The translations under genes were made by a program, and so were the position numbers. A stretch of DNA of 64,000 nt from Streptomyces sp. NBS 14/10 (lineage in GTDB: Bacteria > Actinomycetota > Actinomycetes > Streptomycetales > Streptomycetaceae): assembly GCF_002224125.1 (NCBI RefSeq), contig NZ_NCSM01000076.1:24178-88177 (forward strand). The letters run 5' to 3'. This document shows, in pieces, positions 44,724 through 52,919 of this stretch. Position 1 is the stretch's first letter. Every line of letters begins with the position of its first letter. Under the pieces are notes generated by a model. That model was not told where the DNA came from, searched no databases, and was given only the letters and a program-made list of their open reading frames with translations.

Positions 44724-45860
44724 TCAGTGGTCGTCCGGGTTGATGCGCTCGGTCCAGACCATGGTTTCCGCGATCCCCGCACCGGGCCCGGTGCCATGGT
44801 TGGCCTTGTCCTGCCAGCTCTGGTAGCCGGGCAGGGCCGACTCCATGTCGGTGTCGTTGTTCAGCGTGTACTGCACGATGAGCTTGCCGTCGGGGTCGGT
44901 GCCCTTGACGACGTATTTGACGGCGTAGGAACCGAGCAGGGACTGCGCCTCGTTGGTGTCGCCGCCCCACAGATTGTCGAGGCCGGACAGGCCGGCCATG
45001 TCCTTCGCGTACGTGCCCACCTGCTCGGGGAGTGACATGCCCGAGATCTGGTACCTGGCCGTGCCCTCCCCCTGACCGGCCTTCCACCCGTCCAGGGTCT
45101 GCTTGCGGATCCCGTCCATGCTCTCGCTCTTGCGGAGCTGTTCGACGAACGGGTCGTGCTGGGAGAACGAGTAGTGGTCGTCGCCCGTCCCGGCCGCCCA
45201 GTTGGTCAGGAGGGTGCGCGGCGTCAGATGGTTGGTCGACGGGAAGGGATCGAGGCCGCCCATGTCCCGGCCGAGCGCGTCGTAGTGGTCCGTACTGATG
45301 CCGCTGGTGTGGTTGACGTCCGTGCGGACCTGCCCGGCGTTGAACCACAGCTCCAGGCCGACGTTCTCCATCAGCGTGATCGACAGGTTCTGGTCGGCCT
45401 CGAACGCCACCCGCAGGATCTCGTTGAGCCTGGTCTGGGCGGCGTTCACCTTCTTCACGTCGTCCGCGTCGTAGTTCTCCGGGGTGCAGTCCGCGGTCAG
45501 GACCACCTGGGCCTTCTCGGGGTTGACGTACATCCCCTGCTCGCCGAACTCCCGCACCGCCTCGTTCAGCCGCTTCTGGGCGGCCCTCAGCTCCCCGGCC
45601 CCGTCCTCGACGGCCCTGCGCACCCCGTCGGCCACCTTGGCCGCGGCGGTCACCTGGCGCTGGATGTCGTCGATCTGCGTCCAGGCGTACGGGGCGGCCA
45701 TGCCCTCCCAGTACCCCTTGTCCTTGAGGGGCCTCAGCACCTCGTCACGGATCTTGTCGTCCAGGTCCTTGATCTTGTCGTGGACGCCCTTCCACTTCGT
45801 GGCCAGCGTGTCGAGCCCACCGAAGTCGGCCGATCGGAACTCCTGGTAGAAGGTGGCCAT
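44724..45860 (-). CDS. WXG-like helical-hairpin protein with C-terminal domain
   Basis: A 378-aa protein with no signal peptide. Residues 1-115 form a long helical region with KGYWEGMAAPYAW near 48-60, where W-E-G matches the turn of WXG100-type hairpins. A later domain (residues 190-370) is rich in Asp and Asn and has LXG-toxin-like length, but I recognise no catalytic motif. The ATG overlaps the stop of the upstream partner (TGATG), so the two are coupled. A type VII-like secretion link is plausible but unproved. Confidence 0.6.
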   Translation of the reverse strand: MATFYQEFRSADFGGLDTLATKWKGVHDKIKDLDDKIRDEVLRPLKDKGYWEGMAAPYAWTQIDDIQRQVTAAAKVADGVRRAVEDGAGELRAAQKRLNEAVREFGEQGMYVNPEKAQVVLTADCTPENYDADDVKKVNAAQTRLNEILRVAFEADQNLSITLMENVGLELWFNAGQVRTDVNHTSGISTDHYDALGRDMGGLDPFPSTNHLTPRTLLTNWAAGTGDDHYSFSQHDPFVEQLRKSESMDGIRKQTLDGWKAGQGEGTARYQISGMSLPEQVGTYAKDMAGLSGLDNLWGGDTNEAQSLLGSYAVKYVVKGTDPDGKLIVQYTLNNDTDMESALPGYQSWQDKANHGTGPGAGIAETMVWTERINPDDH

Positions 45861-46417
45861 CAGTACCTCGAGATCGACGAGAACGACGGGTCGCCGGCCG
45901 GATACGAGAGACCTGGCTGACTGCCGTCGTACAGCGGGGGCTGGTCCTTCTGGCCGAACGAGTACCCCGTGTCCAGGTCCTGCTTCACATGGATAGCGGC
46001 CGCCGCCCGCAGGCTCTCGGAGATATGGGCGAGCCAGGCGGTGACCGTGCCCGCCTGCTCCTCCCAGTGCTTGTGCGACCGTCTCAGCGCGCTCTCGACC
46101 TGGAGGCCGTGCACACCCTTGACCGCCGTGGAGGTCGGCTCCTCCAGCGACGCGGCCTGCTTGTGGAGGGTGTCGTAGACCTCGTCCGCCTTGCCCGCCG
46201 CTCCGCGCAGCACACCGGGGGCGATGGCGAGGTTCTGCGGCACCGGGCCCTGGACGCCGGGGGCGAGGGGGCGCCTGGGCGCGGGCGCGTTGGGGTCGTA
46301 GATGTTGGGCTTCCCCGGCTGGGCCGACAGCGGCGGCGGGGCGATGAGCCCGCCCTCCGAGCCCGGCGGCAGCGGGAGTTGGTCGTCCTTGGGCTCCGGC
46401 AGATCGTTGTCGCTCAT
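45860..46417 (-). CDS. Small helical partner of the WXG-like protein
   Basis: A 185-aa protein. The N-terminal 80 residues are Pro-rich and probably disordered. The C-terminal half is an alpha-helical hairpin (KADEVYDTLHKQAASLEEPTST...LRRSHKHWEEQAGTVTAWLAHISESLRAA), similar in layout to ESX/WXG100 partners but without the WXG itself. ATG 46417 follows GGGGG. It is the first gene of the coupled pair. No family function can be assigned. Confidence 0.6.
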   Translation of the reverse strand: MSDNDLPEPKDDQLPLPPGSEGGLIAPPPLSAQPGKPNIYDPNAPAPRRPLAPGVQGPVPQNLAIAPGVLRGAAGKADEVYDTLHKQAASLEEPTSTAVKGVHGLQVESALRRSHKHWEEQAGTVTAWLAHISESLRAAAAIHVKQDLDTGYSFGQKDQPPLYDGSQPGLSYPAGDPSFSSISRY

Positions 46418-46514
46418 GACACCCCCGTTGTGTGCACGACAGCGTACGTAGATTAGCGCCGTGAGTGCTCCGTCATCGGTAAACATGCATTCGAATACCA
46501 CTCCTTGGCAGAGC

Positions 46515-46536
46515 GCATTAACTAATATTTAATATC
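46515..46536. promoter_or_regulatory. AT-rich inverted repeat upstream of the galactonate-dehydratase gene
   Basis: ATATT-T-AATAT (46525-46535) and the overlapping ATTAA-N7-TTAAT (46517-46533) stand out in very GC-rich DNA, 36-55 bp before the TTG start. Another AT-rich stretch occurs at 49076-49090, ahead of the GntR gene three kilobases on. These may be operators for that GntR protein or simply promoter -10 regions. Confidence 0.45.
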
Positions 46537-46571
46537 TGCCTCTGGACTCTCCTCGAACCGGGAGCGCTTCC

Positions 46572-47717
46572 TTGATCATCACCCGTGTGGAGACCTTCGC
46601 CATCCCCCCGCGCTGGCTGCTGTGCCGTGTGGAGACCGACGAAGGGATCGTCGGCTGGGGCGAGCCGGTCGTCGAGGGGCGCGCCGCCACGGTGCGCACC
46701 GCGGTCCATGAGCTGTCCGAACTCCTCATCGGCAAGGAAGCCCTGCGCATCGAGGACCACTGGCAGATCATGACCAAGGGATCGTTCTACCGGGGCGGTC
46801 CGGTGCTCTCCAGCGCGGTGGCCGGGCTCGACCAGGCCCTGTGGGACATCGCGGGCAAGGCCCTGGGCGTGCCGGTGCACGTCCTGCTCGGCGGCCCCGT
46901 ACGGGATCAGGTCCGCGCCTACAGCTGGGTCGGCGGCGATGAGCCCGACCGGCTCGGGGAGGCGGTGGCCGCCCAGGTCGAGGCGGGCTTCACGGCGGTG
47001 AAGATGAACGCCTCGGGGCGGATGACCCGGCTGGCCACCGTCCGTGACATCGACGCCGTCGTGGGCCGGGCCGCCGCCGCGCGGGAGGCGCTGGGCCCCG
47101 ACCGCGACTTCGCCGTCGACTTCCACGGCCGCTTCACCGCCGCCAACGCCCGCAAGGTGCTGCCGCATCTGGCGCCCTTCAACCCGCTGTTCGCCGAGGA
47201 ACCCGTCCTCCCCGAGTACACCCATCTCCTCGGCGATCTGGTCGCCTGCTCGCCCGTGCCCATCGCCACCGGCGAGCGGCTGTACTCGCGCACCGATGTG
47301 CTGCCCGCCCTCCGGGCCGGTGTCGCCGTCCTGCAGCCCGATCTGTCCCACGCCGGAGGGATCTCCGAGGTCAGGCGTATCGCCTCGCTCGCCGAGACCT
47401 TCGATATCCCGATCGCGCCGCACTGCCCGCTCGGCCCGGTCTCGCTCGCGGCCAGCCTCCAGATCGCCTTCGCCACGCCGAACTTCCTGATCCAGGAGCA
47501 GAGCGTCGGCATCCACTACAACGACGGCGCGGAACTCCTGGACTACGTCGTCGATCGCGAGGTGTTCCGCTTCCACGACGGACACCTGGCCCGCCCCACC
47601 GCCCCGGGCCTCGGTATCGAGGTCGACGAGCGGGCCGTACGCGCCGCCGACGGCAGCGCCCCCGACTGGCGCGGCCCGATCTGGCGGCACCAGGACGGCT
47701 CGTTCGCCGAGTGGTGA
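46572..47717 (+). CDS. dgoD: Enolase-superfamily D-galactonate dehydratase-like enzyme
   Basis: A 381-aa member of the mandelate racemase/galactonate dehydratase group. It shows YRGGPVLSSAVAGLDQALWDI, the metal-ligand segments DFHGRF, FAEEPVLPE and GERLYSR, the His in APHCPLGPVSLAAS, and the C-terminal EVDERAV region. The likely reaction is galactonate to 2-keto-3-deoxygalactonate. The start appears to be TTG 46572, with GGGAGCG upstream. It is grouped with a cellulase-like enzyme and a FadR-type GntR regulator. Confidence 0.8.
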   Translation: MIITRVETFAIPPRWLLCRVETDEGIVGWGEPVVEGRAATVRTAVHELSELLIGKEALRIEDHWQIMTKGSFYRGGPVLSSAVAGLDQALWDIAGKALGVPVHVLLGGPVRDQVRAYSWVGGDEPDRLGEAVAAQVEAGFTAVKMNASGRMTRLATVRDIDAVVGRAAAAREALGPDRDFAVDFHGRFTAANARKVLPHLAPFNPLFAEEPVLPEYTHLLGDLVACSPVPIATGERLYSRTDVLPALRAGVAVLQPDLSHAGGISEVRRIASLAETFDIPIAPHCPLGPVSLAASLQIAFATPNFLIQEQSVGIHYNDGAELLDYVVDREVFRFHDGHLARPTAPGLGIEVDERAVRAADGSAPDWRGPIWRHQDGSFAEW

Positions 47718-47750
47718 GCGTGTGGCGGACCGGGCCGGTCGCGGCGCGGT

Positions 47751-49010
47751 TCAGCCGAGCAGCAGGGCGTTGCACTCCCGCTGCAGCGTGACGTCCTGCC
47801 ACATCGGGTGGTGCGGCGCCGCGTTGGAGCATACGACCGTGCCCCAGGCGCCGACCCGCGCGGACTCGGCCACCGCCCGGCGGCAGAACGCGGCCCCGAC
47901 CGGGCCCTCCTCGAAGGTGCCGTGCAGCGGGGTGTAGCCGATCCAGCCCTCGCCGAAGACCAGGGGGACCCCGGCCCCGGCCGCCCAGTCGGCGGCGGCC
48001 TCGATCCAGGTCACCAGCCGCTGCTCCATCGCGAGCCGGTACATGGCGTAGCGCTCGTACAGCCAGGCGTCCCACTTGGCCGGATCGCACCAGTCGTGTG
48101 CGTAGATCTCGCGGCCGACGAGGGTGGCCTCGAGCCGCCACAGCTCGTCGGCCGGCGGCGCCCAGTCGGCGAAGTCCGGGGCGTCGGGGCGGAGCAGGTG
48201 CTGCCGGGCGAAGTCCTGCGGGAAGGGGCGGGAGCGGTCGCGCAGGGCGAAGGCGTCGATGAGGTCGTCGAGCACGCCGTAGACATACGGATGGAAGACG
48301 GCCACGTCGATGTCGCGCGGGACGCCGCGCAGCGAACCGACCGGGACCTTGGCGTAGTTGACGGTGACCGGCCGGCCGGGGTGGCGCTCGCGGAACCGGG
48401 CGAGGCCGCGCTCCAGGCGCGGCCGCAGGGCGACCACGGTGTCCGGGCCGGTCAGCCCCTGGGTGAGCCGTCCGCCCTGGACCTCGTTGTGCAACTCGGT
48501 GAAGGCGATCCGGTCGTCAAGACCGTCCGCGGCGAGAAAGTCGATCAGGTCGGCCAGTGCGTCGGCGAGGGCTTCGGCGCGCCGCTCGGGATCGACGGCC
48601 ATCAGGGCGTCGTACCAGGAGCGGTCGCCGCCGAACGACGGACTCTGCTGGTACTCCCAACTGGAGAGGATGATGAAGCAGTCGTGCCGGCGGGCCGCCT
48701 CGAACAGTGCGCGCAAGTGGGCGCGGCCGTCGATCTCGGTGCTGCCGCCCACGTCGTACCAGCGGGTGCGCTGCCCGTATCCGCCGCCCAGGGGGCCCAG
48801 CCTGAGCTCGCCGGTGTCGAGTCCGGAGCCGAAGAGCAGATACGGCATGGCACAGATGCGCACGGTGTTGTATCCGCGCGCCACGGCCTCCGCGAAGGCC
48901 CGGTCGAGGTCGGCGAAGGGCTCCCCGGGGCCGGTACGGGTGTACCAGCTGAAGTCCCACAGGGAGATGGTCAGTTTCTCCGGCAGGTGGTCGGGCGGCG
49001 CGACGGGCAC
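47751..49010 (-). CDS. Cellulase-like glycoside hydrolase (clan GH-A)
   Basis: A 419-aa protein with a TIM-barrel of the Cellulase-like family. The acid/base Glu is likely in IAFTELHNEVQGG near residue 172, and the nucleophile Glu in PLVFGEGWIGYTP near 355. There is no signal peptide, so it should be cytoplasmic. The start is GTG 49010 with a weak ribosome site. It is convergent with the dehydratase and divergent from the GntR regulator, so the three probably form one regulon for a galactoside or galactonate-containing oligomer. Confidence 0.7.
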   Translation of the reverse strand: MPVAPPDHLPEKLTISLWDFSWYTRTGPGEPFADLDRAFAEAVARGYNTVRICAMPYLLFGSGLDTGELRLGPLGGGYGQRTRWYDVGGSTEIDGRAHLRALFEAARRHDCFIILSSWEYQQSPSFGGDRSWYDALMAVDPERRAEALADALADLIDFLAADGLDDRIAFTELHNEVQGGRLTQGLTGPDTVVALRPRLERGLARFRERHPGRPVTVNYAKVPVGSLRGVPRDIDVAVFHPYVYGVLDDLIDAFALRDRSRPFPQDFARQHLLRPDAPDFADWAPPADELWRLEATLVGREIYAHDWCDPAKWDAWLYERYAMYRLAMEQRLVTWIEAAADWAAGAGVPLVFGEGWIGYTPLHGTFEEGPVGAAFCRRAVAESARVGAWGTVVCSNAAPHHPMWQDVTLQRECNALLLG

Positions 49011-49170
49011 GGGGAACCGGCCTTTCGGTAGGCGTCTGGCCCATGGTCGGCGGGCCCCGGAGGGGTGTCAAGATGTATTCATAATTAATGCTCACGGTAC
49101 GGTGAGGGCTTCGTCCGCCGTCGCCCCGACCGTCCTGGAATCACCGTCCCGGAATCACAAGGAGGAACCC

Positions 49171-49884
49171 ATGTCGTCCTATGCCGGCCGAGGCGTGCAC
49201 GGTCAGGTGGTGCGGCAGCTGGGTGCCCGTATCGTCGGCGGCGACTTCGCCGAGGGCGAGATCCTGGACGTACGGGCCCTCGGTGCCGAACTCGACGTCA
49301 GCCTCACCGTGATGCGCGAATCCCTGAAGGTCCTCGCCGGCAAGGGGCTGATCGACGCCCGCCAGAAGCGCGGCACCTATGTGCGCCCCCGCGCCGCCTG
49401 GAACCTCCTGGACTCCGATGTCATCCGCTGGCGCGTGGAGAGGGGGGACGGTGAGCGGCTGATGCGCGACCTCGCCGACGTACGCTCCCTCGTGGAGCCC
49501 GCCGCCGCCCACCGCGCGGCGCGGCGCCGCACCGAGGCCGACCTCGTCGCGCTGGGCACCGCGCTCGACGCCATGGCGGACGCCCGTGGGGACACCGCAG
49601 CCGAGGCGGATGCCGACGCCTCGTTCCACCGCGCGCTGCTCGCCGCCACCGGCAATGAACTCCTCGCCCGCCTCGACCTGTTGCTTGAGCCCGGGCTGCG
49701 CGAGCGGGACCGGCTGGTGCACGCCCGCGGCGGCGCCGACGACCCCGTGCCCAGCCATCGCGCGGTGCTGGACGCGATACGGGACCAGGACGCCCCGCGC
49801 GCCGAACTGGCCATGCTGGACCTGCTCGCCAAGGCTGCCGAAGACCTCGACCATGTGTCGGCCACGCGGGCCGACACGGGCTGA
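49171..49884 (+). CDS. GntR-family regulator, FadR subfamily
   Basis: A 237-aa regulator. The winged HTH covers residues 8-70 (VVRQLGARIVGGDFAEGEILDVRALGAELDVSLTVMRESLKVLAGKGLID) and the FCD ligand domain residues 95-225 with metal-binding His in DADASFHRALL and SHRAVLDAI. AAGGAGGAACCC precedes ATG 49171. By position it controls the galactonate-dehydratase group, as DgoR does. Confidence 0.9.
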   Translation: MSSYAGRGVHGQVVRQLGARIVGGDFAEGEILDVRALGAELDVSLTVMRESLKVLAGKGLIDARQKRGTYVRPRAAWNLLDSDVIRWRVERGDGERLMRDLADVRSLVEPAAAHRAARRRTEADLVALGTALDAMADARGDTAAEADADASFHRALLAATGNELLARLDLLLEPGLRERDRLVHARGGADDPVPSHRAVLDAIRDQDAPRAELAMLDLLAKAAEDLDHVSATRADTG

Positions 49885-49918
49885 CGCGGGCCGGATCGGG
49901 TCAGTCAGGTGGGTCAGC

Positions 49919-50521
49919 TCACCGTGTTCGGTCCGGGCGGCTGATCGCCTCCCAGGGGGCCAGGTGCCACGGGCTCTCGGTGTTCGCGGGGTCCAGCAGC
50001 CGCCGGAGGTGTTCGTCGGAGACGCTCTGCGGCGCCGGGAAGCTCTCGCTCTCGGTGCCGCGCAGCAGGTCCATCCAGACCAGACGGCCCATCAGATAGC
50101 CCTGGGCGTACTGCGCCCAGGAGCCGTACGCCCCCCTGGCCTGCGGAACGATCTGGTGCAGCAGCCGCCAGGCGTCCGCCTCCTCCAGATGGCCGGCCGC
50201 GAAGCCGTTACGGACCACGTCCACGTACAGCGCGATGTCCCACGCGAGCGGGGAGACGTCGAAGCGCTGCTCGGCCTGGGCCCGGTAGCCGACCCGGGCG
50301 AGGTCGTCGAGCCGGTCGAGCAGCGCGGGCCGCGTGGAGATCTCCCACTCCTCGGTCAGCCACTTACGGGCGCGCCCGTCGTTGACGCGTTTGTACGGGT
50401 AGAGCGTGAGCCGGGAGGCTCTGGCATCCCGGCTCACGGGTGCGCACAGCGACACCATCCACAGCTGATGCAGTGTCAGCGGCACGGGGTACTTTCGCTC
50501 GACGGAGACTCCTCGCAGCAT
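49919..50521 (-). CDS. DUF1266 domain protein
   Basis: A 200-aa cytoplasmic protein resembling the DUF1266 family (REWLTEEWEI-like start of domain, AWDIALYVDVVRNGFAAGHLEEADAWRLL, YAQGYLMGRLVW). Families of this kind occur widely in actinobacteria and near polymorphic-toxin loci, with no established function. The ATG is at 50521 and the region ahead of it (to 50580) separates it from the SGNH hydrolase gene. Confidence 0.65.
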   Translation of the reverse strand: MLRGVSVERKYPVPLTLHQLWMVSLCAPVSRDARASRLTLYPYKRVNDGRARKWLTEEWEISTRPALLDRLDDLARVGYRAQAEQRFDVSPLAWDIALYVDVVRNGFAAGHLEEADAWRLLHQIVPQARGAYGSWAQYAQGYLMGRLVWMDLLRGTESESFPAPQSVSDEHLRRLLDPANTESPWHLAPWEAISRPDRTR

Positions 50522-50580
50522 GGTTCGGAACACTACGCCGCCCGCCGGACGGCCGACCCATTGGGTGTCGCCCGGCGGGC

Positions 50581-51870
50581 TCAGCCCTTCGTCGCCGCCA
50601 CCGGTGCGGGTCTGGGCCCGCCGGCCCGCAGTTCGGCCAGGTCGACGGCGTCGGCCACCGCCTGGAGCCCCGCGTCGTTGAAGTGCAGATGGTCGCCCGT
50701 GTCGTAGGCGGGGAGGATGCGGTGCGGATCCGCGGGGTCGCGGACCACGGCGTCGAAGTCCACCACCGCGTCGAAGGTGCCGCTGTTCCTGGCGAAGTCG
50801 TTCACGGCCTGCCGTACGCTCTCGCGGGCCTCGGTGTAGCCGCCGTTGCCGCCGTACGGGGTGATCGTGCCGCCGATGACGCGGATGCCGCGCGCGTGGG
50901 CCTGTTCGGCGATGCGGCGGTAGGCGTCCGCGAACGCCGCGGGGTCGGTCTGGTTGGGGTTGCCCTTGATGTCGTTGATGCCCTCCATCACGATCAGGGC
51001 GCGCACGTTGCCGCGGGAGAACACGTCCGCGTCGAGTCGGGACAGGGCGCTGGGCCCGGTGCCGTCCAGTAGCACGCGGTTGCCCGAGATACCGGCGTTG
51101 AGCACGCCCAGCTGCCGGCCCGGGGGCAGTTCGCGCAGCCGCGCGGCCAGCCTGTCGGGCCAGCGGCGATTGGCGCTCGCCGTCGACCCCGATCCGTCGG
51201 TGATGGAGTCGCCGAGCGTGACCACGCTGCCCGGGGTGCGCGGGCTGAACACGTCCACACCGGTCACGTAGTACCACGAGCTCGTGGTGGCGGTGAACGC
51301 GGCGCCGTCTTCGTCGGCGGTGTGGTCGCCGTCGGGGGCGAGGAACGAGGTCTGCAGGGCGGAGCGGTGATAGGTCGCGGGCCCGGAGTCGTTCGGGGTG
51401 AACAGGGTGATCAGCAGGTTGGTGTCCGCGGGGACGCGCAGCGGGACCGGGTCACTGACCACGTCCTCGCCGACGGGCACGGTGACCGAGGTCCGGCCGT
51501 GGAAGGTGGCCGGGCGGGTCGTCCCGGCGATGGCGTTGGGGCTCTTCGGCGCCCCGGCCTCCTGGAGCGCCACGGTGGCCGCGCCGAGTTCGAGCGGGGC
51601 CGTGCCGAGCCGGTTGGACACCCGGATCCGGGCCGCGTGGCCCCCGATGCTGGTGTGCACCACGTTGCGGATCGAGTTGCCGGGCAGACCGGGCACGGTG
51701 CCCGACGCGGCGGCCTCCCAGGTGCCGACCCAGCCTCGGCCGGAGTGTCCGGAGGCCGGTTGGGCGTCCGGTCCGGTGTCCGCCCACGCGGGCGCCGCCG
51801 CGGTCAGCGGCACCAAGGCGAGGGTCAGTGCGACGGCGAGAGTCGAGAGAACGTGCCGGATCGAGACCAT
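50581..51870 (-). CDS. Secreted SGNH/GDSL-like hydrolase
   Basis: A 429-aa secreted protein. A signal peptide ends near AWADT. An N-terminal beta domain (residues 45-190) precedes the SGNH domain: block I VVTLGDSITDGSG (Ser), block II GISGNRVL, block III GINDIKGN, and block V DHLHFNDAG with the Asp/His pair. These are lipases, esterases or carbohydrate acetylesterases. ATG 51870 follows GGAAGGG. The 272-bp gap to the response regulator (51871-52142) shows nothing recognisable beyond promoter space. Confidence 0.85.
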   Translation of the reverse strand: MVSIRHVLSTLAVALTLALVPLTAAAPAWADTGPDAQPASGHSGRGWVGTWEAAASGTVPGLPGNSIRNVVHTSIGGHAARIRVSNRLGTAPLELGAATVALQEAGAPKSPNAIAGTTRPATFHGRTSVTVPVGEDVVSDPVPLRVPADTNLLITLFTPNDSGPATYHRSALQTSFLAPDGDHTADEDGAAFTATTSSWYYVTGVDVFSPRTPGSVVTLGDSITDGSGSTASANRRWPDRLAARLRELPPGRQLGVLNAGISGNRVLLDGTGPSALSRLDADVFSRGNVRALIVMEGINDIKGNPNQTDPAAFADAYRRIAEQAHARGIRVIGGTITPYGGNGGYTEARESVRQAVNDFARNSGTFDAVVDFDAVVRDPADPHRILPAYDTGDHLHFNDAGLQAVADAVDLAELRAGGPRPAPVAATKG

Positions 51871-52142
51871 ATGGTGCTGCCCTTCCAGGTGAGAGCCAGC
51901 CGGATGAGGTCACATGCGGAACACGACGTAGGCAATCATCACCGAAACATCGGATGCGTCAAGGCGTTCGACGGAATATCCAGGGGCAGCTGGAGAGTTC
52001 TGGGCTTATACACCCGATGTATTGCTGGTCTGCTGGAGACCGCTACAGCGGCGCAACAAGGGCTGACACCTGCATAGCCTCGGCCCCGCTCCGGCGGGGA
52101 GCCACCCCCACATCCGGCACACACCACGGAGAAGCACCCGGC

Positions 52143-52799
52143 ATGACCACCGTCCTGATCGTCGACGACCAAGCTCTGCAACGCCTCGGCTTCCGTATGC
52201 TGCTGGAGGCCCAGCCCGATATGACCGTCGTCGGCGAGGCCACCCAAGGCGGCGAGGCGGTCCGCAAGACCGCCGAACTGCGCCCCGACGTCGTTCTGAT
52301 GGACGTACGGATGCCCGGTATGGACGGCATCGAGGCCACCCGCCACATCGTGGAGTCCGGCGGCCGCTCCCGCGTCCTGGTCCTGACCACCTTCAACCTC
52401 GACGAGTACGCGTACGACGCCCTGCGCGCCGGAGCCAGCGGCTTCTTCCTCAAGGACGCCCGGCCCGAGGAACTGGTCGTCGGCATCCGCGCCGTGGCCG
52501 CGGGGGACTCGGTCATCTCACCCGGCCTCACCCGTAAACTCATCGACGCCTTCACCAAGAGCCGCCCCGGCCACACCCCCGACCAGGACCGCCAACTCGC
52601 CCGCCTCACCGAGCGCGAACGCGAGGTGCTGACCGGCGTGGCCACCGGCTGGACCAACACGGAGATCGCCGAACGCCTCTGCCTGGCCGAGTCCACCGTC
52701 AAGTCCCACGTCAGCCGCATCCTCACCAAGCTCGGTGCCCGGGACCGGGTGCAGGCCGTGATCTTCGCGTACGACGTGGGGTTGGTACGGCCCGCCTGA
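52143..52799 (+). CDS. NarL/LuxR-type response regulator, orphan
   Basis: A 218-aa two-component regulator. The receiver domain (1-120) has the acidic pocket VDDQ, phosphor-acceptor Asp in [13 protein letters not shown] near 54, and Lys in FFLKDARP near 105. The LuxR-type HTH is at 150-210 ([48 protein letters not shown]). No histidine kinase is adjacent, so its partner lies elsewhere. The GH43 gene starts 120 bp downstream. Confidence 0.9.
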   Translation: MTTVLIVDDQALQRLGFRMLLEAQPDMTVVGEATQGGEAVRKTAELRPDVVLMDVRMPGMDGIEATRHIVESGGRSRVLVLTTFNLDEYAYDALRAGASGFFLKDARPEELVVGIRAVAAGDSVISPGLTRKLIDAFTKSRPGHTPDQDRQLARLTEREREVLTGVATGWTNTEIAERLCLAESTVKSHVSRILTKLGARDRVQAVIFAYDVGLVRPA

Positions 52800-52919
52800 A
52801 CTCCTCATGGCTGGGGTCGCGTTCTTGTCCATGGCCTGCCTCGCTGACACACTCTCCGCAGCAAGCGCTTACTCCAGTGGACGGCACAGACAACGGCGAG
52901 TTCGAGGTGCGGAGAAACG

